Source: Candidatus Mnemosynella biddleae
GTDB lineage: Archaea; Halobacteriota; Archaeoglobi; Mnemosynellales; Mnemosynellaceae
DNA: 64,000 nt
NCBI GenBank assembly: GCA_002011165.2
Contig: MTMI02000007.1
Location: forward strand, 223,970-287,969
Direction: 5' to 3'
Shown here in pieces: positions 25,060 through 35,549 of the stretch; the first letter of the stretch is position 1; each line of letters opens with the position of its first letter. The position numbers and the translations under genes are program-made. The notes below the pieces were generated by a model, which was not told the DNA's origin, made no database searches, and saw nothing but the letters and a program-made list of their open reading frames with translations.

Positions 25060-25623
25060 TTGAGGGAGATAGTGATTCCGGAATGGATGAGGAAGGAATT
25101 GAAGAGGCCTCTTGGAAGACTTTATTCTGGAGGTTGTAATCCAATCGAGAGTCTGAAAAAGGAGATGGGAACTCCCGAAATGCTCGTGACAGTGGGAGAT
25201 GTCGTAACAGTAAGCGCCCTGAAATCCGAGATCTCTCCAGATCTCTGTATCGTGGATTACAGAACAAAAAGAGAAGAAGTCTCTGAAGAGGTAAAGAGCG
25301 CCCTTTTAATGTCGGAATTCGAAGAAATTAGAGTGAGAAATCCAGCGGGAAGGATAACCTCAGATCTTGTTTCTGGTATAAGGAAAGGAATGGAAAGAAA
25401 GAGAAAAGTTAAGATTACAGTGGAAGGAGAAGAGGATTTAGCAACACTTCCCGCTCTTCTGTTAGCTCCTGAAGGAGCTCTGATACTCTACGGACAACCA
25501 GATGAGGGGGTTGTTGCTATAAAGGTCACAAGAGAGAAGAAAGAGGAGACAAAAGATCTTTTCAGAAAAATGGGAATTAAAAAAGAAGAGCTTGATGAAG
25601 AACTGAAAATATTCGTGGAGTGA
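25060..25623 (+). CDS. GTP-dependent dephospho-CoA kinase (DUF359)
   Basis: A 187-residue protein of the DUF359 family, shown in Thermococcus to be the archaeal dephospho-CoA kinase using GTP for the last step of CoA synthesis. Family motifs seen are PLGRLYSGG, VGDVVTVSAL, DYRTKRE, NPAGRITSD, VEGEEDLATLPA and YGQPDEGVVAIKV. The start is TTG 25060, 1 bp after the spt4 stop. Its position between spt4 and rps24e is conserved in many euryarchaea. Confidence 0.9.
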   Translation: MREIVIPEWMRKELKRPLGRLYSGGCNPIESLKKEMGTPEMLVTVGDVVTVSALKSEISPDLCIVDYRTKREEVSEEVKSALLMSEFEEIRVRNPAGRITSDLVSGIRKGMERKRKVKITVEGEEDLATLPALLLAPEGALILYGQPDEGVVAIKVTREKKEETKDLFRKMGIKKEELDEELKIFVE

Positions 25624-25628
25624 TGTGT

Positions 25629-25934
25629 ATGGAGATAGAAATCACTGCTGAAAAAGAGAACAAATTACTCAAAAGAAAGGAAATAAGCTTCAGAGTAAAG
25701 TTTGAGGGACCAACACCAAAGAGAGAAGATGTGAAAAAGAAGCTCTGTGCAATGCTTGGAGCTCCAGAGAACCTTACTGTAGTTCAATCGCTCAAAGGCA
25801 TCTTTGGAAAGAGCGAATGTATGGGGTTTGCGAAGGTTTATGAGAGCGAAGAGGATCTCAAGAGCACTGAAGAGGAACATATCATCAGAAAGAACTTCAA
25901 GGTTGAAGAGAAGGAAGAGGGTGATGAGGAATGA
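25629..25934 (+). CDS. rps24e: Small ribosomal subunit protein S24e (eS24)
   Basis: A 101-residue ribosomal protein with the classic opening [20 protein letters not shown], the [15 protein letters not shown] segment and a charged acidic tail. ATG 25629 has GGAGTGATG just upstream; in-frame GTG 25620 and ATG 25623 are less likely. It overlaps rps27ae by 4 bp (ATGA). Confidence 0.95.
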   Translation: MEIEITAEKENKLLKRKEISFRVKFEGPTPKREDVKKKLCAMLGAPENLTVVQSLKGIFGKSECMGFAKVYESEEDLKSTEEEHIIRKNFKVEEKEEGDEE

Positions 25935-26080
25935 GTCACAAACATTACGAAATTAAAGATGGAAAGGTTGTGAGAAAAAACCCTTTTTGCCCTAAGTGTG
26001 GGGCGGGAGTCTTCCTTGCGAGACATAAAGATAGACTCTCCTGTGGAAAGTGTGGATATACGGAATTCATCAAGAAGTGA
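25931..26080 (+). CDS. rps27ae: Small ribosomal subunit protein S27ae (eS31)
   Basis: A 49-residue zinc ribosomal protein. It opens [18 protein letters not shown] and carries two zinc pairs, CPKCG and CGKCG, ending YTEFIKK. The ATGA overlap with rps24e shows coupled translation. Its last codons overlap the start of kae1 in another frame. Confidence 0.95.
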   Translation: MSHKHYEIKDGKVVRKNPFCPKCGAGVFLARHKDRLSCGKCGYTEFIKK

Positions 26081-27062
26081 ACTTATTCTCGGAATTGAGG
26101 GCACTGCATGGAACCTTAGCGTTGGGATAGTTAGCGAAGAGGAAGTCATCTCATTTGCTGAATCCGCATATCTTCCAAAATCCGGTGGGATTCATCCAAG
26201 AGAAGCTGCACAGCATCATGCAGAAAAAATCGTCGACGTTCTCAGAGAAGCACTGAAAAAGATGAAGGAAAAAGGGTTTTCCGAGGAGGATATTCGAGGA
26301 GTTGCATTTTCAATCGGTCCCGGTCTTGGTCAATCCCTCAGAATAGTTGCTACTGCAGCAAGATCTCTTGCGCTGAAGTGGAGAGTCTCCCTAATAGGAG
26401 TGAATCACTGTATCGCTCATATAGAGGTTGGAAGATGGATGTGCGGAACCGAGGATCCAATAGTTCTCTATCTCAGTGGAGCGAACTCTCAGGTTCTTGG
26501 ATATATGGCAGGAAGATATAGGATATTCGGAGAGACTCTTGATATTGGACTTGGAAACGCCCTCGATAAATTTGCCAGATCAGTTGGTCTGAAACATCCT
26601 GGAGGGCCTGAAATTGAAAGGCTCGCTCAGAAATCATCGAGATATATAGAGTTGCCATATACTGTCAAGGGCATGGATTTTGCATTTTCGGGAATACTCT
26701 CGGCTGCAAAGAAACTTGCGGAGAAATATCCTCTGGAGGACGTGTGTTACAGCCTCCAGGAAACAGTCTTTGCTATGTGCACTGAAGTTGCTGAAAGAGC
26801 TCTCGCTCATACTCAAAAAGATGAGCTCCTCTTAGTTGGAGGAGTCGGGATGAACAAAAGACTTCAGAAGATGCTCAAAGATATGTGCGAGGACAGAGGA
26901 GCGAGATTCTATACGCCTCCACCAGAGTACACGAAGGATAATGGGGTTATGATAGCGTATACAGGGTTACTTATGATGAGAAGTGGATGCACAATTCCAA
27001 TCGAGAAATCACGAGTCAATCCAGATTTCAGACCAGATGAGGTGGAGGTTAAATGGAAGTAA
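26052..27062 (+). CDS. kae1: tRNA N6-threonylcarbamoyladenosine synthase Kae1
   Basis: The catalytic subunit of the archaeal KEOPS complex, which makes t6A37 in ANN-decoding tRNAs. It shows [16 protein letters not shown], the metal-binding HxxxH in [11 protein letters not shown], the nucleotide site [23 protein letters not shown], and the metal Asp in [13 protein letters not shown]. The start is unclear: the only normal codon between the S27ae zinc region and ILGIEG is GTG 26052 (with GTG 26043 just before), giving about 336 residues and a 29-bp overlap with rps27ae. Bud32 is a separate overlapping gene, not fused. Confidence 0.95.
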   Translation: MDIRNSSRSELILGIEGTAWNLSVGIVSEEEVISFAESAYLPKSGGIHPREAAQHHAEKIVDVLREALKKMKEKGFSEEDIRGVAFSIGPGLGQSLRIVATAARSLALKWRVSLIGVNHCIAHIEVGRWMCGTEDPIVLYLSGANSQVLGYMAGRYRIFGETLDIGLGNALDKFARSVGLKHPGGPEIERLAQKSSRYIELPYTVKGMDFAFSGILSAAKKLAEKYPLEDVCYSLQETVFAMCTEVAERALAHTQKDELLLVGGVGMNKRLQKMLKDMCEDRGARFYTPPPEYTKDNGVMIAYTGLLMMRSGCTIPIEKSRVNPDFRPDEVEVKWK

Positions 27063-27625
27063 TCTCTCACTGTGCGGAAGCCATCATCCTGAGAGATGGG
27101 GATAATGTTGTGAAGAGGAGACTTCCCAAGAGATACAGAATAAGAGAGCTGGACGAGATGATAAGGAGACAAAGAACTAAAAGCGAAGCTAAGCTAATCG
27201 TTGAAGCTAGAAAAGCTGGAGTTCCCACTCCAGTGATAAAGGATTTAAGTGATTTTGAAATTGTGATGGAATATATAGATGGGAGACCTCTGAAAGAAGT
27301 TATGTCCGAGGAGCTAGTGAGAAAAGCAGGAGAACTCGTTGCAAAACTTCATGAGAGAAACATAATTCATGGAGATCTTACGACAACAAATATACTTGTG
27401 AGAGGTGACAGAATTTATTTAATAGATTTTGGTCTCGGTTATTTTGATGAAGATGTTGAGTCTAAAGCAGTTGATCTCCACGTTTTTTTCCAGACTCTTG
27501 AAAGCACCGAGATAAAAGCTGAGGAGCTGAAAAAAAGCTTTTTAGAGGGTTATAAGAGATATAAAGGTTGGAAAGCGGTTGTTGAAAGAGAAAAAGAGAT
27601 ACGGAAGAGGGTTAGATATGCCTGA
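27053..27625 (+). CDS. bud32: KEOPS complex kinase Bud32
   Basis: A 190-residue small atypical protein kinase/ATPase of KEOPS. Visible are the nucleotide Lys in [13 protein letters not shown], the catalytic [13 protein letters not shown] and the metal DFGLGYF, with the Lys/Arg-rich C-terminal tail [11 protein letters not shown]. It overlaps kae1 by 10 bp. Many euryarchaea fuse the two genes; here they are only translationally coupled. Confidence 0.95.
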   Translation: MEVISHCAEAIILRDGDNVVKRRLPKRYRIRELDEMIRRQRTKSEAKLIVEARKAGVPTPVIKDLSDFEIVMEYIDGRPLKEVMSEELVRKAGELVAKLHERNIIHGDLTTTNILVRGDRIYLIDFGLGYFDEDVESKAVDLHVFFQTLESTEIKAEELKKSFLEGYKRYKGWKAVVEREKEIRKRVRYA

Positions 27626-28187
27626 TTTCTATTTTGTGACTTCCAACAGAGGAAAATACGAGGAGGTCAGGTTGATATTTGAGGAGAGAGGCCTTGAACT
27701 CGGTTTGATTGAGGAGAGCTACCCCGAAATACAATCCGAAAGTCTGAGGGATATTGCAAGATTTTCCGCAAAATATTGTGCTGAAAAATTTAATAGAGAC
27801 GTTCTTGTTGAAGATTCGGGATTATTCATCAGAGCTCTCAGGGGATTTCCAGGCCCATATTCCTCCTACATTCTCAAAACAATTTCACTTGAAGGAATTC
27901 TTAAACTGATGGAAGGAGTTAAAGACAGAAGTGCGTATTTCCAAGCGTGTGTTGGTTTCTGTTCTCCGGGAAAGGAGCCTGAGATTTTCTCTGGATATGT
28001 GGAGGGAAGAATCTCTGAAGAAATCAGAGGAGAAGGAGGTTTTGGTTACGATCCAATATTTCTTTATGGAGACAGAACCTTTGCTGAGATGAGTAAAGAG
28101 GAAAAGAATAAAGTATCCCATAGAAGAAAAGCTTTTGAGAGTTTTTTGAATTCCAGAAACACCTCTTCTAAGGGAAGGATTATATAG
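27618..28187 (+). CDS. rdgB: XTP/dITP diphosphatase (RdgB/HAM1)
   Basis: A 189-residue house-cleaning nucleotide pyrophosphatase that removes deaminated purine triphosphates. It shows the N-terminal [16 protein letters not shown], the active-site [21 protein letters not shown], and the C-terminal [11 protein letters not shown] and [14 protein letters not shown] 27618 overlaps the bud32 end by 8 bp. It is the last gene of the aIF2-gamma operon; a new TATA box follows at its 3' end. Confidence 0.95.
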   Translation: MPDFYFVTSNRGKYEEVRLIFEERGLELGLIEESYPEIQSESLRDIARFSAKYCAEKFNRDVLVEDSGLFIRALRGFPGPYSSYILKTISLEGILKLMEGVKDRSAYFQACVGFCSPGKEPEIFSGYVEGRISEEIRGEGGFGYDPIFLYGDRTFAEMSKEEKNKVSHRRKAFESFLNSRNTSSKGRII

Positions 28188-28221
28188 AAGAGGGAAGAAG
28201 AATTTTTCGAGGAGATGTAAA

Positions 28222-28443
28222 ATGAGAACTCTCGAAATTGAGGACGAAACCGGATTGATTTTCGATAGTATAAGGAAGAATATGGAAATGGAATATGGAG
28301 AAGATATTTCAGAAGATGAAGTCGTGAGGTCAATGATCTCAAGCTACATCTACCTCATAAGGGCGATTGAGACGGGAGAAGCTGTTATAGAGCTAACAGA
28401 TGGGAAGAAACTAATTATAACTGTTAGTGAAGTCGAAGAGTGA
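28222..28443 (+). CDS. Small conserved-looking protein of unknown function
   Basis: A 73-residue acidic protein I do not recognise. The N-terminal half is helical (EDETGLIFDSIRKNMEMEYG, then SEDEVVRSMISSYIYLIRAIETG) and the end is a beta strand with KKLIITVSEVEE. Its own expression signals are good: TATA GATTATATAG at 28179-28188 and GAGGAGATG ending a few bases before the ATG. This supports a real gene. It ends next to the convergent kinase gene. Confidence 0.6.
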   Translation: MRTLEIEDETGLIFDSIRKNMEMEYGEDISEDEVVRSMISSYIYLIRAIETGEAVIELTDGKKLIITVSEVEE

Positions 28444-29343
28444 TTAAAAAGGTAGTTCTTCCTTTCTCGGAAGATTGGCTCTTGCACCGTAACCTTGGAT
28501 GATTTTTGATGCTAGGAAGTTTCCGATAATTCCACATTCTTTTAGAGACTTTCTTCTTAGCAATCCGTAGATGAATCCTGCAGAAAAGGCGTCTCCTGCA
28601 CCGGTTGTATCAATTACCTTAACCTTAAAAGGTTTGATGTGGTGCGTTTCCTCTCCGTCACTCACATAGCATCCTCTTTCTCCAAGTTTCACAGCTACGA
28701 TCTTCACCCCCTCTTCATGGAGGATTTTAACAGCCTCTTCATAATTCTCTCCCGTCAGCAGTTCTATCTCTGCTTTACTTGGAAGAAAAGCAAAACACTT
28801 TCTTAAAATAGGTCTGAGCTTCTTCAGTCCTTTTCTTGCGTATATCATTCCGGGATCGAATGTTACATTTACTCCTCTTAGGACATCCACGAGCCTCTTC
28901 TGAGCTTCAAATGGTCTCTCTCCTACAAAAGAGCTCAGGTGAAGAAATTTAGAACTCCTAACGTATTTTTGATCAATTTCAGAGAATTCCAGTTCATCAT
29001 TTACTCCCGGAGAAACATAAAGAGCTCTATCACCCCTTCTATCTACAAATCCGAGAACGAAACCAGAGTGCCCTTCTTTCGAGATAATAATCTTAGAGGT
29101 GTCCACACCCTCTTCTTTGAGAGCAGAGAGGAGAAGCCCTCCCTCTCTATCATCAGAAACTTTGCCTATAAATCCAACTTTTGCACCGAGTTTCGAAAGT
29201 GCAACTGCAGTATTAGCTGCTGAACCTCCAGGGAAAAATTTTAACTCCAAAATCGTACTCTCTTCATCTTCTCTTGCGATATGATCGACTTTAAAGATCT
29301 TATCCACGTTTAAAGCACCAAAACAAACCACATCAAACTTCAT
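28444..29343 (-). CDS. PfkB-family carbohydrate kinase
   Basis: A 299-residue sugar or nucleoside kinase. Motif 1 is [20 protein letters not shown], and the ATP/anion-hole motif 2 is [16 protein letters not shown] with the catalytic Asp. Archaeal members include ribokinase, nucleoside kinase and 2-keto-sugar kinases; sequence alone does not choose. It overlaps ftr by 4 bp, so it is co-transcribed in the leftward purD-HAD-ftr-kinase operon. Confidence 0.85.
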   Translation of the reverse strand: MKFDVVCFGALNVDKIFKVDHIAREDEESTILELKFFPGGSAANTAVALSKLGAKVGFIGKVSDDREGGLLLSALKEEGVDTSKIIISKEGHSGFVLGFVDRRGDRALYVSPGVNDELEFSEIDQKYVRSSKFLHLSSFVGERPFEAQKRLVDVLRGVNVTFDPGMIYARKGLKKLRPILRKCFAFLPSKAEIELLTGENYEEAVKILHEEGVKIVAVKLGERGCYVSDGEETHHIKPFKVKVIDTTGAGDAFSAGFIYGLLRRKSLKECGIIGNFLASKIIQGYGARANLPRKEELPF

Positions 29344-30242
29344 TGAAAGAGCTCCTTGAGATGTATCTCGTACTTCCCAAGTTTTCCTCCATAATTTCCA
29401 GCTGAGATCCTCAGAACTCCTTCAACTTCTGAAACTGCTTCAATTCCCCTTCTCATCGCTTCTTTTACCGCTTCCAGATCAATTCCGTTTATCACTATCT
29501 CAGGAATATAATTAACTCCTTCTGGAACTTTCGAAAGTCCTTCGAACCTCTTTTTCAGTGAAGGACAATAAAGGTGGTTTGTTGTAGGACCTATCTCGGG
29601 ATAGTTTGTCTCTGCTTTGGATCCAGCAGAACAGATGTCGAAGGGGGTAATAACGCCTTCAACTTCATGTATTGCTTTTAAAGCCCTTTTTCCAGCTTCC
29701 ATCACCGCATTTTTAGTTTCACACATATACCAGAAGTTACCTCCCGTTATTCCCTTCGAGTAGCCAAGATATCTCTCAATCTGGAAATCGGGAACCATGA
29801 TAGGCACAATAATCATCTCTCTTCCGTATCTTTTCTCTATCCACTCGTATCCATCTCCACAGTGACCGATCCTTTCCATCGCATCAACTCTTCCTATAGG
29901 ATTTTCACAGGCATTGAAAACCGCTGTAAAAGGCTTCACCAAGATATCCTGTCGGATTCTGTAAGACATCTCTCTGTAAAACCTCTCAACCTGCTCTTCT
30001 AACGATTTTTTATCATCAAAAGCATACCAGAACTGAATTACTGCACCAATCCTTCCATCGGGAGTCTCATTCTCTGAGAGATATCTCTCTATTCCTCCTT
30101 CAACTCTTCCTATGACAATTGAAGGAGTTGCGGTTGCATCGTTAACAGCACTTCTCAAAACTTCATCATCATCTGCAGTAACTATGAGTCTGAAATAAAG
30201 ACCATCAAATGCTTCCGCATATGTGTCCTCTATTTCCACCAT
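29340..30242 (-). CDS. ftr: Formylmethanofuran:tetrahydromethanopterin N-formyltransferase
   Basis: A 300-residue cytoplasmic enzyme that moves the formyl group between methanofuran and H4MPT, the second step of CO2 reduction to methyl (or its reverse). Family motifs include the opening [67 protein letters not shown] and [22 protein letters not shown]. This is the clearest metabolic marker in the window and places the organism among archaea with the H4MPT C1 pathway. Confidence 0.96.
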   Translation of the reverse strand: MVEIEDTYAEAFDGLYFRLIVTADDDEVLRSAVNDATATPSIVIGRVEGGIERYLSENETPDGRIGAVIQFWYAFDDKKSLEEQVERFYREMSYRIRQDILVKPFTAVFNACENPIGRVDAMERIGHCGDGYEWIEKRYGREMIIVPIMVPDFQIERYLGYSKGITGGNFWYMCETKNAVMEAGKRALKAIHEVEGVITPFDICSAGSKAETNYPEIGPTTNHLYCPSLKKRFEGLSKVPEGVNYIPEIVINGIDLEAVKEAMRRGIEAVSEVEGVLRISAGNYGGKLGKYEIHLKELFQ

Positions 30243-30257
30243 TCCCTCTCACCTCTT

Positions 30258-31298
30258 TTAACCCAGATTTCCGATCTTCTCCCCTCTAACCGTTTTTCTC
30301 ATCTCTTTGCTTCTCTGCACTATTTCATCGAAATTTTCTCGAGTGATTAAGTGAATTTCTACAGTTTCATTCGATGAGCTCCTTAATCCTTCGGGAAAGC
30401 TCTTCACAAAGTCTAAAAGTCCATCTTTACCATATTCGCAGAAGATTCTCGCTAATAAGAGAGTTATTGATGCCTGATTCGAGATTATTGCTATTTCAGC
30501 CTCTCTCAGAGCATATCCATTTCCGTTGAAAGAGATTGCCACGCCACCATTCTCTCTTACGAACCTCAGAGATTCCACATCAGTTATGCTATCACCAACA
30601 TAAATGGTCTCTGAGACGTCAAGATTGAGTTTTTCGAGAATTTCTTTAACAGCTCTTACCTTCTCATTCCCTCCAATCGGGTTAACCTCCTCAAAAATTC
30701 TTCCTATCTTCATATGTTTGATCTCTTCCCAGAAGATCATATCCAGTTTTTCAACTGCTTTTTGCGTCTTAGAGGAAAGATCCTCAAAAGAAACAGCTCC
30801 TTCTGGGATATCTATTTCGAGTTCAAGGATCTCTCTCTGGAGCTCTTTTAGCCTTTGGGCTTCGTCATACTGTATTTTGTAAGAATTGAGAGAGACTCTC
30901 GTGGAATAGGTGTTCTCGAAAGGGAAACCCAAAAGTTCACAGAGAGCGGAAATGTAATGCTCGTAACTAGTGCTGACTATGAATGAGGGCATCAGATCTT
31001 TTACGGATTTCAACAGTTCATCTGCTTTTGGAACTAAGAGAAGGGATTTTTTGGAGAACTCTTTCATACTTTCATCTCTCACTCCGTAGGCTTTGAGAAA
31101 TGGAAGAATAAGCTTCAAAGTATCACCAGGTTTATAGTTTTCTCTCTTTACAATATCTGCAAGAATGTCATCGTATCTGCTTATCAGAGTGAAAAAGCGA
31201 TCTCCCTGAGGAAGGAAATGAGTGCAGAGTTCAAATGCGTTGTCGTTCTTCGTTATTGGACCCTCACAATCCGTTATGAAAACACCTTTACATTTCAT
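30258..31298 (-). CDS. HAD-superfamily archaeal hydrolase (COG4030/EhaR-like)
   Basis: A 346-residue HAD protein. The nucleophile motif appears as VFITDCEGPITKNDNAFEL (DxE instead of the usual DxD), motif II as SFIVSTSYEHYI, and motifs III/IV as GGNEKVRAVKE, then YVGDSITDVESLRFVREN. The DCEGPI form is the one I associate with the archaeal COG4030 family, sometimes labelled EhaR in methanogens. No hydrogenase gene is near, so an Eha role is not supported here. It is co-transcribed with purD (4-bp overlap) and lies upstream of ftr. Confidence 0.72.
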   Translation of the reverse strand: MKCKGVFITDCEGPITKNDNAFELCTHFLPQGDRFFTLISRYDDILADIVKRENYKPGDTLKLILPFLKAYGVRDESMKEFSKKSLLLVPKADELLKSVKDLMPSFIVSTSYEHYISALCELLGFPFENTYSTRVSLNSYKIQYDEAQRLKELQREILELEIDIPEGAVSFEDLSSKTQKAVEKLDMIFWEEIKHMKIGRIFEEVNPIGGNEKVRAVKEILEKLNLDVSETIYVGDSITDVESLRFVRENGGVAISFNGNGYALREAEIAIISNQASITLLLARIFCEYGKDGLLDFVKSFPEGLRSSSNETVEIHLITRENFDEIVQRSKEMRKTVRGEKIGNLG

Positions 31299-32707
31299 TG
31301 AGATCGCAACCTCTTCATATGTTCAATACTTCTTTTTATGTGCTCTCTGGAAGCTATGTCAGAGCGATACCATAAAGCTCCACCTTTTATGGCTTTTATC
31401 CCTTCAATAGAGATTTCTCTAGCATCCTGAATTTCCTCTGAAATTCCAACCACTGCAACCGTTCTTGAGCTCAGAGCGTAAAACTTTCCGTCCTCCCTCA
31501 TCTCCATTGATCCGGGATAGATTCTTATATTATCTCCATACTTTTCTCTAAGCTTTTCGACTGAACTTAGATCAATTGGAGTCCCAATTTCATCTTTTCT
31601 GACTTTTTCAGGAAATGTCTCAGAAAATCCGCCATAGCTTGGTGGAACTTTATAAGTTACGACTGAAGCTCTTTTTTCGATGGAAATTCTATTAAGGTTT
31701 CCTTCAAGAATTCTGAAACACAACTCGACAAAATCCTCCTTTAGAAGTGGAAGGATATTCATAATTTCTGGATCTCCAGGTCTGCTGTTGATTTCGAGAA
31801 TCATCGGACCTTTTGATGTATGCATAAACGCTAAATAGAATGGGACACCGAGGAGCCCCTCATCACGCTCTTCCTTTTTCATCCCCTTGAAAATCTTCTT
31901 TGCTATTTCCACTTCTTTCTCATAATCCAATTCGCTCAGGAACGGAAGATAGTCCTCTTTGGATTTATATGATCCCATTCCACCGGTATTCGGACCTCGA
32001 TCCTCATCAAAAGCTCTTTTATAGTCTCTTGTGTCTGGAAGTGGAACTAAATTCTTTCCATCACAGAAAGCTTGAAAACTCGACTCCTCGCCCTCAATCT
32101 TCTCCTCAACAATTACCGCACCCTCTCTGAAACATGAGAGGAAATGCTCCCACACTTCCTCTCTTGTGGAAAAGTGATCTCCCCACACACCAACGCCTTT
32201 TCCAGCTGCAGGAGCGTCTGGTTTAACTGCAACTTCATTTTCGAGTTCATCCAACCACTCGTAAAGATCTCTTTTCACATCTCTTTCATCCGAATAATCT
32301 TCTGGTTTGAAAACTCTGAATCTTGGATTAACTTCTGGAACAAGTTTTTGAAGGATCTCTCTTTGGTTAACTTTACTCCCTTCTATTGCGTAATCTTTTC
32401 GAGGACAGATAACAGGAATTCCACATTTTTCCTCGATTAGATCTCTTACTCCAAGAATAATCGGCTTTTCAGGGCCAACTATTCCAAAATCTATCTCATC
32501 TTTCCTTTTCTCCACAAAGTTGGCTATTCTCTCCGGATCGAGATCTTTGATGACTGTATGCTCCGTCGACCTCTTAATATTGAAAGGATTTCTCTGTCTG
32601 TCCACAATGTAGAGATTAACATCGTATTCTTCACTCCTACTCAGTGCGTCCACGATTGCAGCTTCACGAGATCCGTAAGATACAACAAAAATTCCAACAC
32701 GCTCCAT
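31295..32707 (-). CDS. purD: Phosphoribosylamine-glycine ligase PurD
   Basis: A 470-residue ATP-grasp enzyme, second step of purine synthesis, making GAR. It has the N-terminal FVVSYGSREAAIVDAL, the ATP loop VAVKPDAPAAGKGVGVW, the family signature DYKRAFDEDRGPNTGGMGSY, and FMHTSKGPMILEINSRPGDPE. An extended N-terminal region relative to bacterial enzymes is common in archaea. The ATG has GGTGATT just upstream. It heads the leftward operon with the HAD gene, ftr and the sugar kinase. Confidence 0.94.
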   Translation of the reverse strand: MERVGIFVVSYGSREAAIVDALSRSEEYDVNLYIVDRQRNPFNIKRSTEHTVIKDLDPERIANFVEKRKDEIDFGIVGPEKPIILGVRDLIEEKCGIPVICPRKDYAIEGSKVNQREILQKLVPEVNPRFRVFKPEDYSDERDVKRDLYEWLDELENEVAVKPDAPAAGKGVGVWGDHFSTREEVWEHFLSCFREGAVIVEEKIEGEESSFQAFCDGKNLVPLPDTRDYKRAFDEDRGPNTGGMGSYKSKEDYLPFLSELDYEKEVEIAKKIFKGMKKEERDEGLLGVPFYLAFMHTSKGPMILEINSRPGDPEIMNILPLLKEDFVELCFRILEGNLNRISIEKRASVVTYKVPPSYGGFSETFPEKVRKDEIGTPIDLSSVEKLREKYGDNIRIYPGSMEMREDGKFYALSSRTVAVVGISEEIQDAREISIEGIKAIKGGALWYRSDIASREHIKRSIEHMKRLRSQ

Positions 32708-33001
32708 TTAATCACCCACGTTAAAGTTAAAGATTTTGACGTTGAACAATCATCTTTTATCTTTTACCTCTTTAAATTCTTTACGAACTTCCTTTTCCCC
32801 CTTCATGAAGGGAAATTTAGGAGATGGTGTTTGGCTCGTTTTGGGAGAAGGAAGATTAGGTGGGAAATGTGAAAATTAGTTGTTCCGCATTATTAGGGTT
32901 AATAATTTCTTAGGCATCACAGCAAAATTTATATAGAACCACATACTTCCCTGAATATTAGATAAAGAAGTTATATAGAAGTGCTTAGCGAGGTGATAAG
33001 G
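32708..33001. promoter_or_regulatory. Divergent promoter region of purD and thermosome
   Basis: 294 bp without a supported gene. For the thermosome a strong TATA element with upstream purines (GCAAAATTTATATAG, 32922-32935) would give a start near 32960, and a second TATA-like TTATATAG lies at 32971-32978. GAGGTG at 32990-32995 is the Shine-Dalgarno. The left part (32720-32880) is plain AT-rich sequence with no RNA or repeat I can support. I do not see a recognisable heat-shock operator. Confidence 0.6.
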
Positions 33002-34642
33002 ATGGTGATGGGAGGACAGCCGATTTTGATATTGAAAGAGGGAACCACAAGAACAAGAGGTAGAGATGCACAGTCGTCGAACATTCTTGCTGCGAGAGCT
33101 GTTGCTGAAGCAATCAGAAGCACTCTCGGACCAAGAGGAATGGACAAGATGCTCGTCGACTCTCTCGGAGACGTCGTGATAACAAATGATGGAGCAACAA
33201 TTCTTAAAGAGATCGACATTCAGCATCCCGCTGCGAAGATGATCGTAGAAGTTGCAAAGACTCAGGATGAGGAAGTTGGGGATGGAACTACAACTGCAGT
33301 AGTTCTTGCGGGAGAGCTTCTGAAGAAAGCTGAGGAGCTTCTGGACCAGGAAATTCATCCCACTGTGATCACAAAAGGATATAAGTTAGCTTCCGACAAG
33401 GCGGTTGAAATCCTCGAGAACTCTGCTATTAGCGTCTCTTCAGAGGATAAGGAGAAACTGAAGGTTGTAGCGTCAACAGCTCTCACTGGAAAGGGAGTTG
33501 AGTATGCAAAAGATAGAATAGCGGAACTTGTAGTAGATGCAGTCCTCGCAGTTGCGGAGAAGGTCGAAGGGAAATACAAAGTAGATGTAGATACAATTAA
33601 AGTGGAGAAGAAAACTGGAGGATCAGTAGAAGACACTCAACTCATTAGAGGTATAGTGATTGACAAAGAAGTTGTCCATCCAGGAATGCCAAAGAGAGTT
33701 GAAAATGCGAGAATCGCTTTAATCAAATCAGAGCTTGAACCAAAGAAGACAGAAACCGATGCAGAGATACAGATAACTTCTCCAGAACAACTCAAAGCAT
33801 TCCTCGACGAAGAAGAAAGAATCCTAAAAGAGATGGTTGAAAAGATCAAAGAAAGCGGAGCAAATGTAGTCTTCTGTCAGAAGGGAATTGACGATCTGGC
33901 TCAGCACTATCTCGCGAAGGCCGGAATCCTCGCAGTGAGAAGAGTCAAGGAATCAGATATGAAGAAACTCTCAAGAGCGACTGGTGCAAAGATAGTGACG
34001 AGTATTGAAGATCTTACTGCGGATGATCTCGGTAAAGCAGGACTCGTTGAGGAGAGAAAGATCGCCGGTGATGAGATGATCTTCGTTGAGGACTGTGAGA
34101 ATCCGAAGTCTATAACGATACTCGCTCGTGGTGGAACTGAGCACGTTGTGGATGAACTTGAGAGAGGTATAAACGATGCAATCAGAGTAGTCCAAGCGGT
34201 TGTTGAGGATGAAAAGATCCTCCCCGGAGGAGGAGCTCCAGAAATCGAACTCTCTCTGAGACTGAGAGAGTTTGCATCAACTCTCTCAGGTAGAGAACAG
34301 CTTGCAGCTGAAGCATTTGCAGAGGCTATGGAGATCATTCCAAAGACTCTCGCAGAGAATGCAGGATTGGATCCAATTGACGCAATCGTTGATCTCAAAG
34401 CAGCTCACGAAAGAGGAGATAAATCCGCCGGATTAAATGTCTTTACTGGAGAAGTCGTTGACATGGTTAAAGAAGGAGTGATTGAGCCACTCAGATCAAA
34501 GGTGCAAGCCATCAGATCTGCGACAGAAGCTGCAGTGATGATTCTGAGGATTGATGATGTCATAGCAGCGACAACTGAGGAGAAAGGCAAAGAAGGCAAA
34601 GGAGGAGAAGAGGACTTCGAAACCAGCAGTGATGAAGACTGA
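33002..34642 (+). CDS. ths: Thermosome subunit (group II chaperonin)
   Basis: A 546-residue ATP-dependent chaperonin that folds proteins in the cytoplasm. It has the opening [21 protein letters not shown], the ATP site [28 protein letters not shown], the catalytic [14 protein letters not shown], and the late [22 protein letters not shown] 33002 lies 6 bp after GAGGTG; the frame is open from GTG 32981. The C-terminal tail is Gly/Lys/Glu-rich and ends ETSSDED. A T-run at 34661-34666 follows. Confidence 0.97.
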   Translation: MVMGGQPILILKEGTTRTRGRDAQSSNILAARAVAEAIRSTLGPRGMDKMLVDSLGDVVITNDGATILKEIDIQHPAAKMIVEVAKTQDEEVGDGTTTAVVLAGELLKKAEELLDQEIHPTVITKGYKLASDKAVEILENSAISVSSEDKEKLKVVASTALTGKGVEYAKDRIAELVVDAVLAVAEKVEGKYKVDVDTIKVEKKTGGSVEDTQLIRGIVIDKEVVHPGMPKRVENARIALIKSELEPKKTETDAEIQITSPEQLKAFLDEEERILKEMVEKIKESGANVVFCQKGIDDLAQHYLAKAGILAVRRVKESDMKKLSRATGAKIVTSIEDLTADDLGKAGLVEERKIAGDEMIFVEDCENPKSITILARGGTEHVVDELERGINDAIRVVQAVVEDEKILPGGGAPEIELSLRLREFASTLSGREQLAAEAFAEAMEIIPKTLAENAGLDPIDAIVDLKAAHERGDKSAGLNVFTGEVVDMVKEGVIEPLRSKVQAIRSATEAAVMILRIDDVIAATTEEKGKEGKGGEEDFETSSDED

Positions 34643-34660
34643 ACCCCCTCCATTTCTAAA

Positions 34661-34666
34661 TTTTTT
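34661..34666 (+). terminator. T-run after the thermosome gene
   Basis: Six Ts, about 19 bp past the thermosome stop and within an AT-rich stretch, the usual form of archaeal transcription termination. It overlaps the last codons of the convergent gene at 34665. No hairpin is needed or seen. Confidence 0.45.
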
Positions 34667-35549
34667 ATATAAACTCTACATCCGCTGTTGGAACTTCTTC
34701 AAGTGGTTTTCCGTCATATCCATTTATCTCAATTCTTTTATCTTTATAACGAACTTCCCAGATGGGTAAATAAATCATCTCCATTTTCAAGCTTATCTCG
34801 TGATCTTCAGGATAGAATCTCTTCATTTCGGAGATCAAAGATTCTCTAACAATTCTGTTGAATGATCTTTTCACCACATGCCTCTCTTTAATCTTCTTTT
34901 TCGCCTCCTTTAACGCATCTTCCATGTCCAATTCTGGCAAAAGGACCTCTCCCTCCGGTTCATTCACTCTCTCCATATTCTTCACGCTTATCCAGTGATT
35001 CTCACCAGTCACTGCATTTATTGCCCCCTCCCCTCTTCCAACTATCCTAATCTCCTTTCCTTCGTATTCTTTGAACCCTCTCACCTCGTATTCATAAATC
35101 CAAAAAGGAATATAACGGAGAATAGCAGCATCACACTTCCCGAAGAAGCTTCTACAGATCCACATTGCATCTTCTGAGGAAATACAGAGTTTCACGTATT
35201 CTCCGGTCTTCTTGCTTCTAATTTCCCCAACTTTCTCATCACCCAAAATCTCGAAAAGAATTGCTCTTCCAACTTCTCTTTCCAGAGTCTCTCTATCCCA
35301 TACTTCAATATTCTGGTCTTTGAGATCTTCTTTAATCTTCTCTGGAATTCGTGAAGGTGTTATGAGAAGACACGTTGAATCCAATTTTTGAAATCTTCTG
35401 ACATCTCTCTCGCCTATTTTCTCCATAACATATACTCCAAGTTCTTTTTCGTCTCTCTTTGCAACGAAGTCAAAGACCTCGTCTCTCCTCACTTCATATC
35501 CGTAGATTTTGAAGACATCTTCAAGAAGCTTTACAAGGTCTTTCATCAT
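34665..35549 (-). CDS. Archaeal protein with a degenerate Mrr-like N-terminal domain
   Basis: A 294-residue protein I cannot name. Residues 1-95 resemble the Mrr/RecB-like restriction-endonuclease fold: a first helix, EVFDFVAKRDEKELGVYV in the strand position where active enzymes have D...ExK, then TCLLITPSRIPEKIKEDL and IEVWDRETLEREVG. The ExK lysine is not evident, so it is probably inactive. The C-terminal part has two similar segments, YIPFWIYEYEVRG and YLPIWEVRYKDK, suggesting an internal repeat. It overlaps the RecJ-like nuclease gene by 4 bp (ATGA), hinting at a nucleic-acid role. Confidence 0.5.
   Translation of the reverse strand: MMKDLVKLLEDVFKIYGYEVRRDEVFDFVAKRDEKELGVYVMEKIGERDVRRFQKLDSTCLLITPSRIPEKIKEDLKDQNIEVWDRETLEREVGRAILFEILGDEKVGEIRSKKTGEYVKLCISSEDAMWICRSFFGKCDAAILRYIPFWIYEYEVRGFKEYEGKEIRIVGRGEGAINAVTGENHWISVKNMERVNEPEGEVLLPELDMEDALKEAKKKIKERHVVKRSFNRIVRESLISEMKRFYPEDHEISLKMEMIYLPIWEVRYKDKRIEINGYDGKPLEEVPTADVEFI

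Noticed and set aside
30258-31298. Energy-converting hydrogenase subunit EhaR as a firm name
   Set aside because: No other eha gene is near; only the HAD family can be supported.
33355-34653. Several minus-strand frames of 70-163 codons opposite the thermosome
   Set aside because: They are Ser/Ile-rich shadows caused by the codon bias of the thermosome gene.
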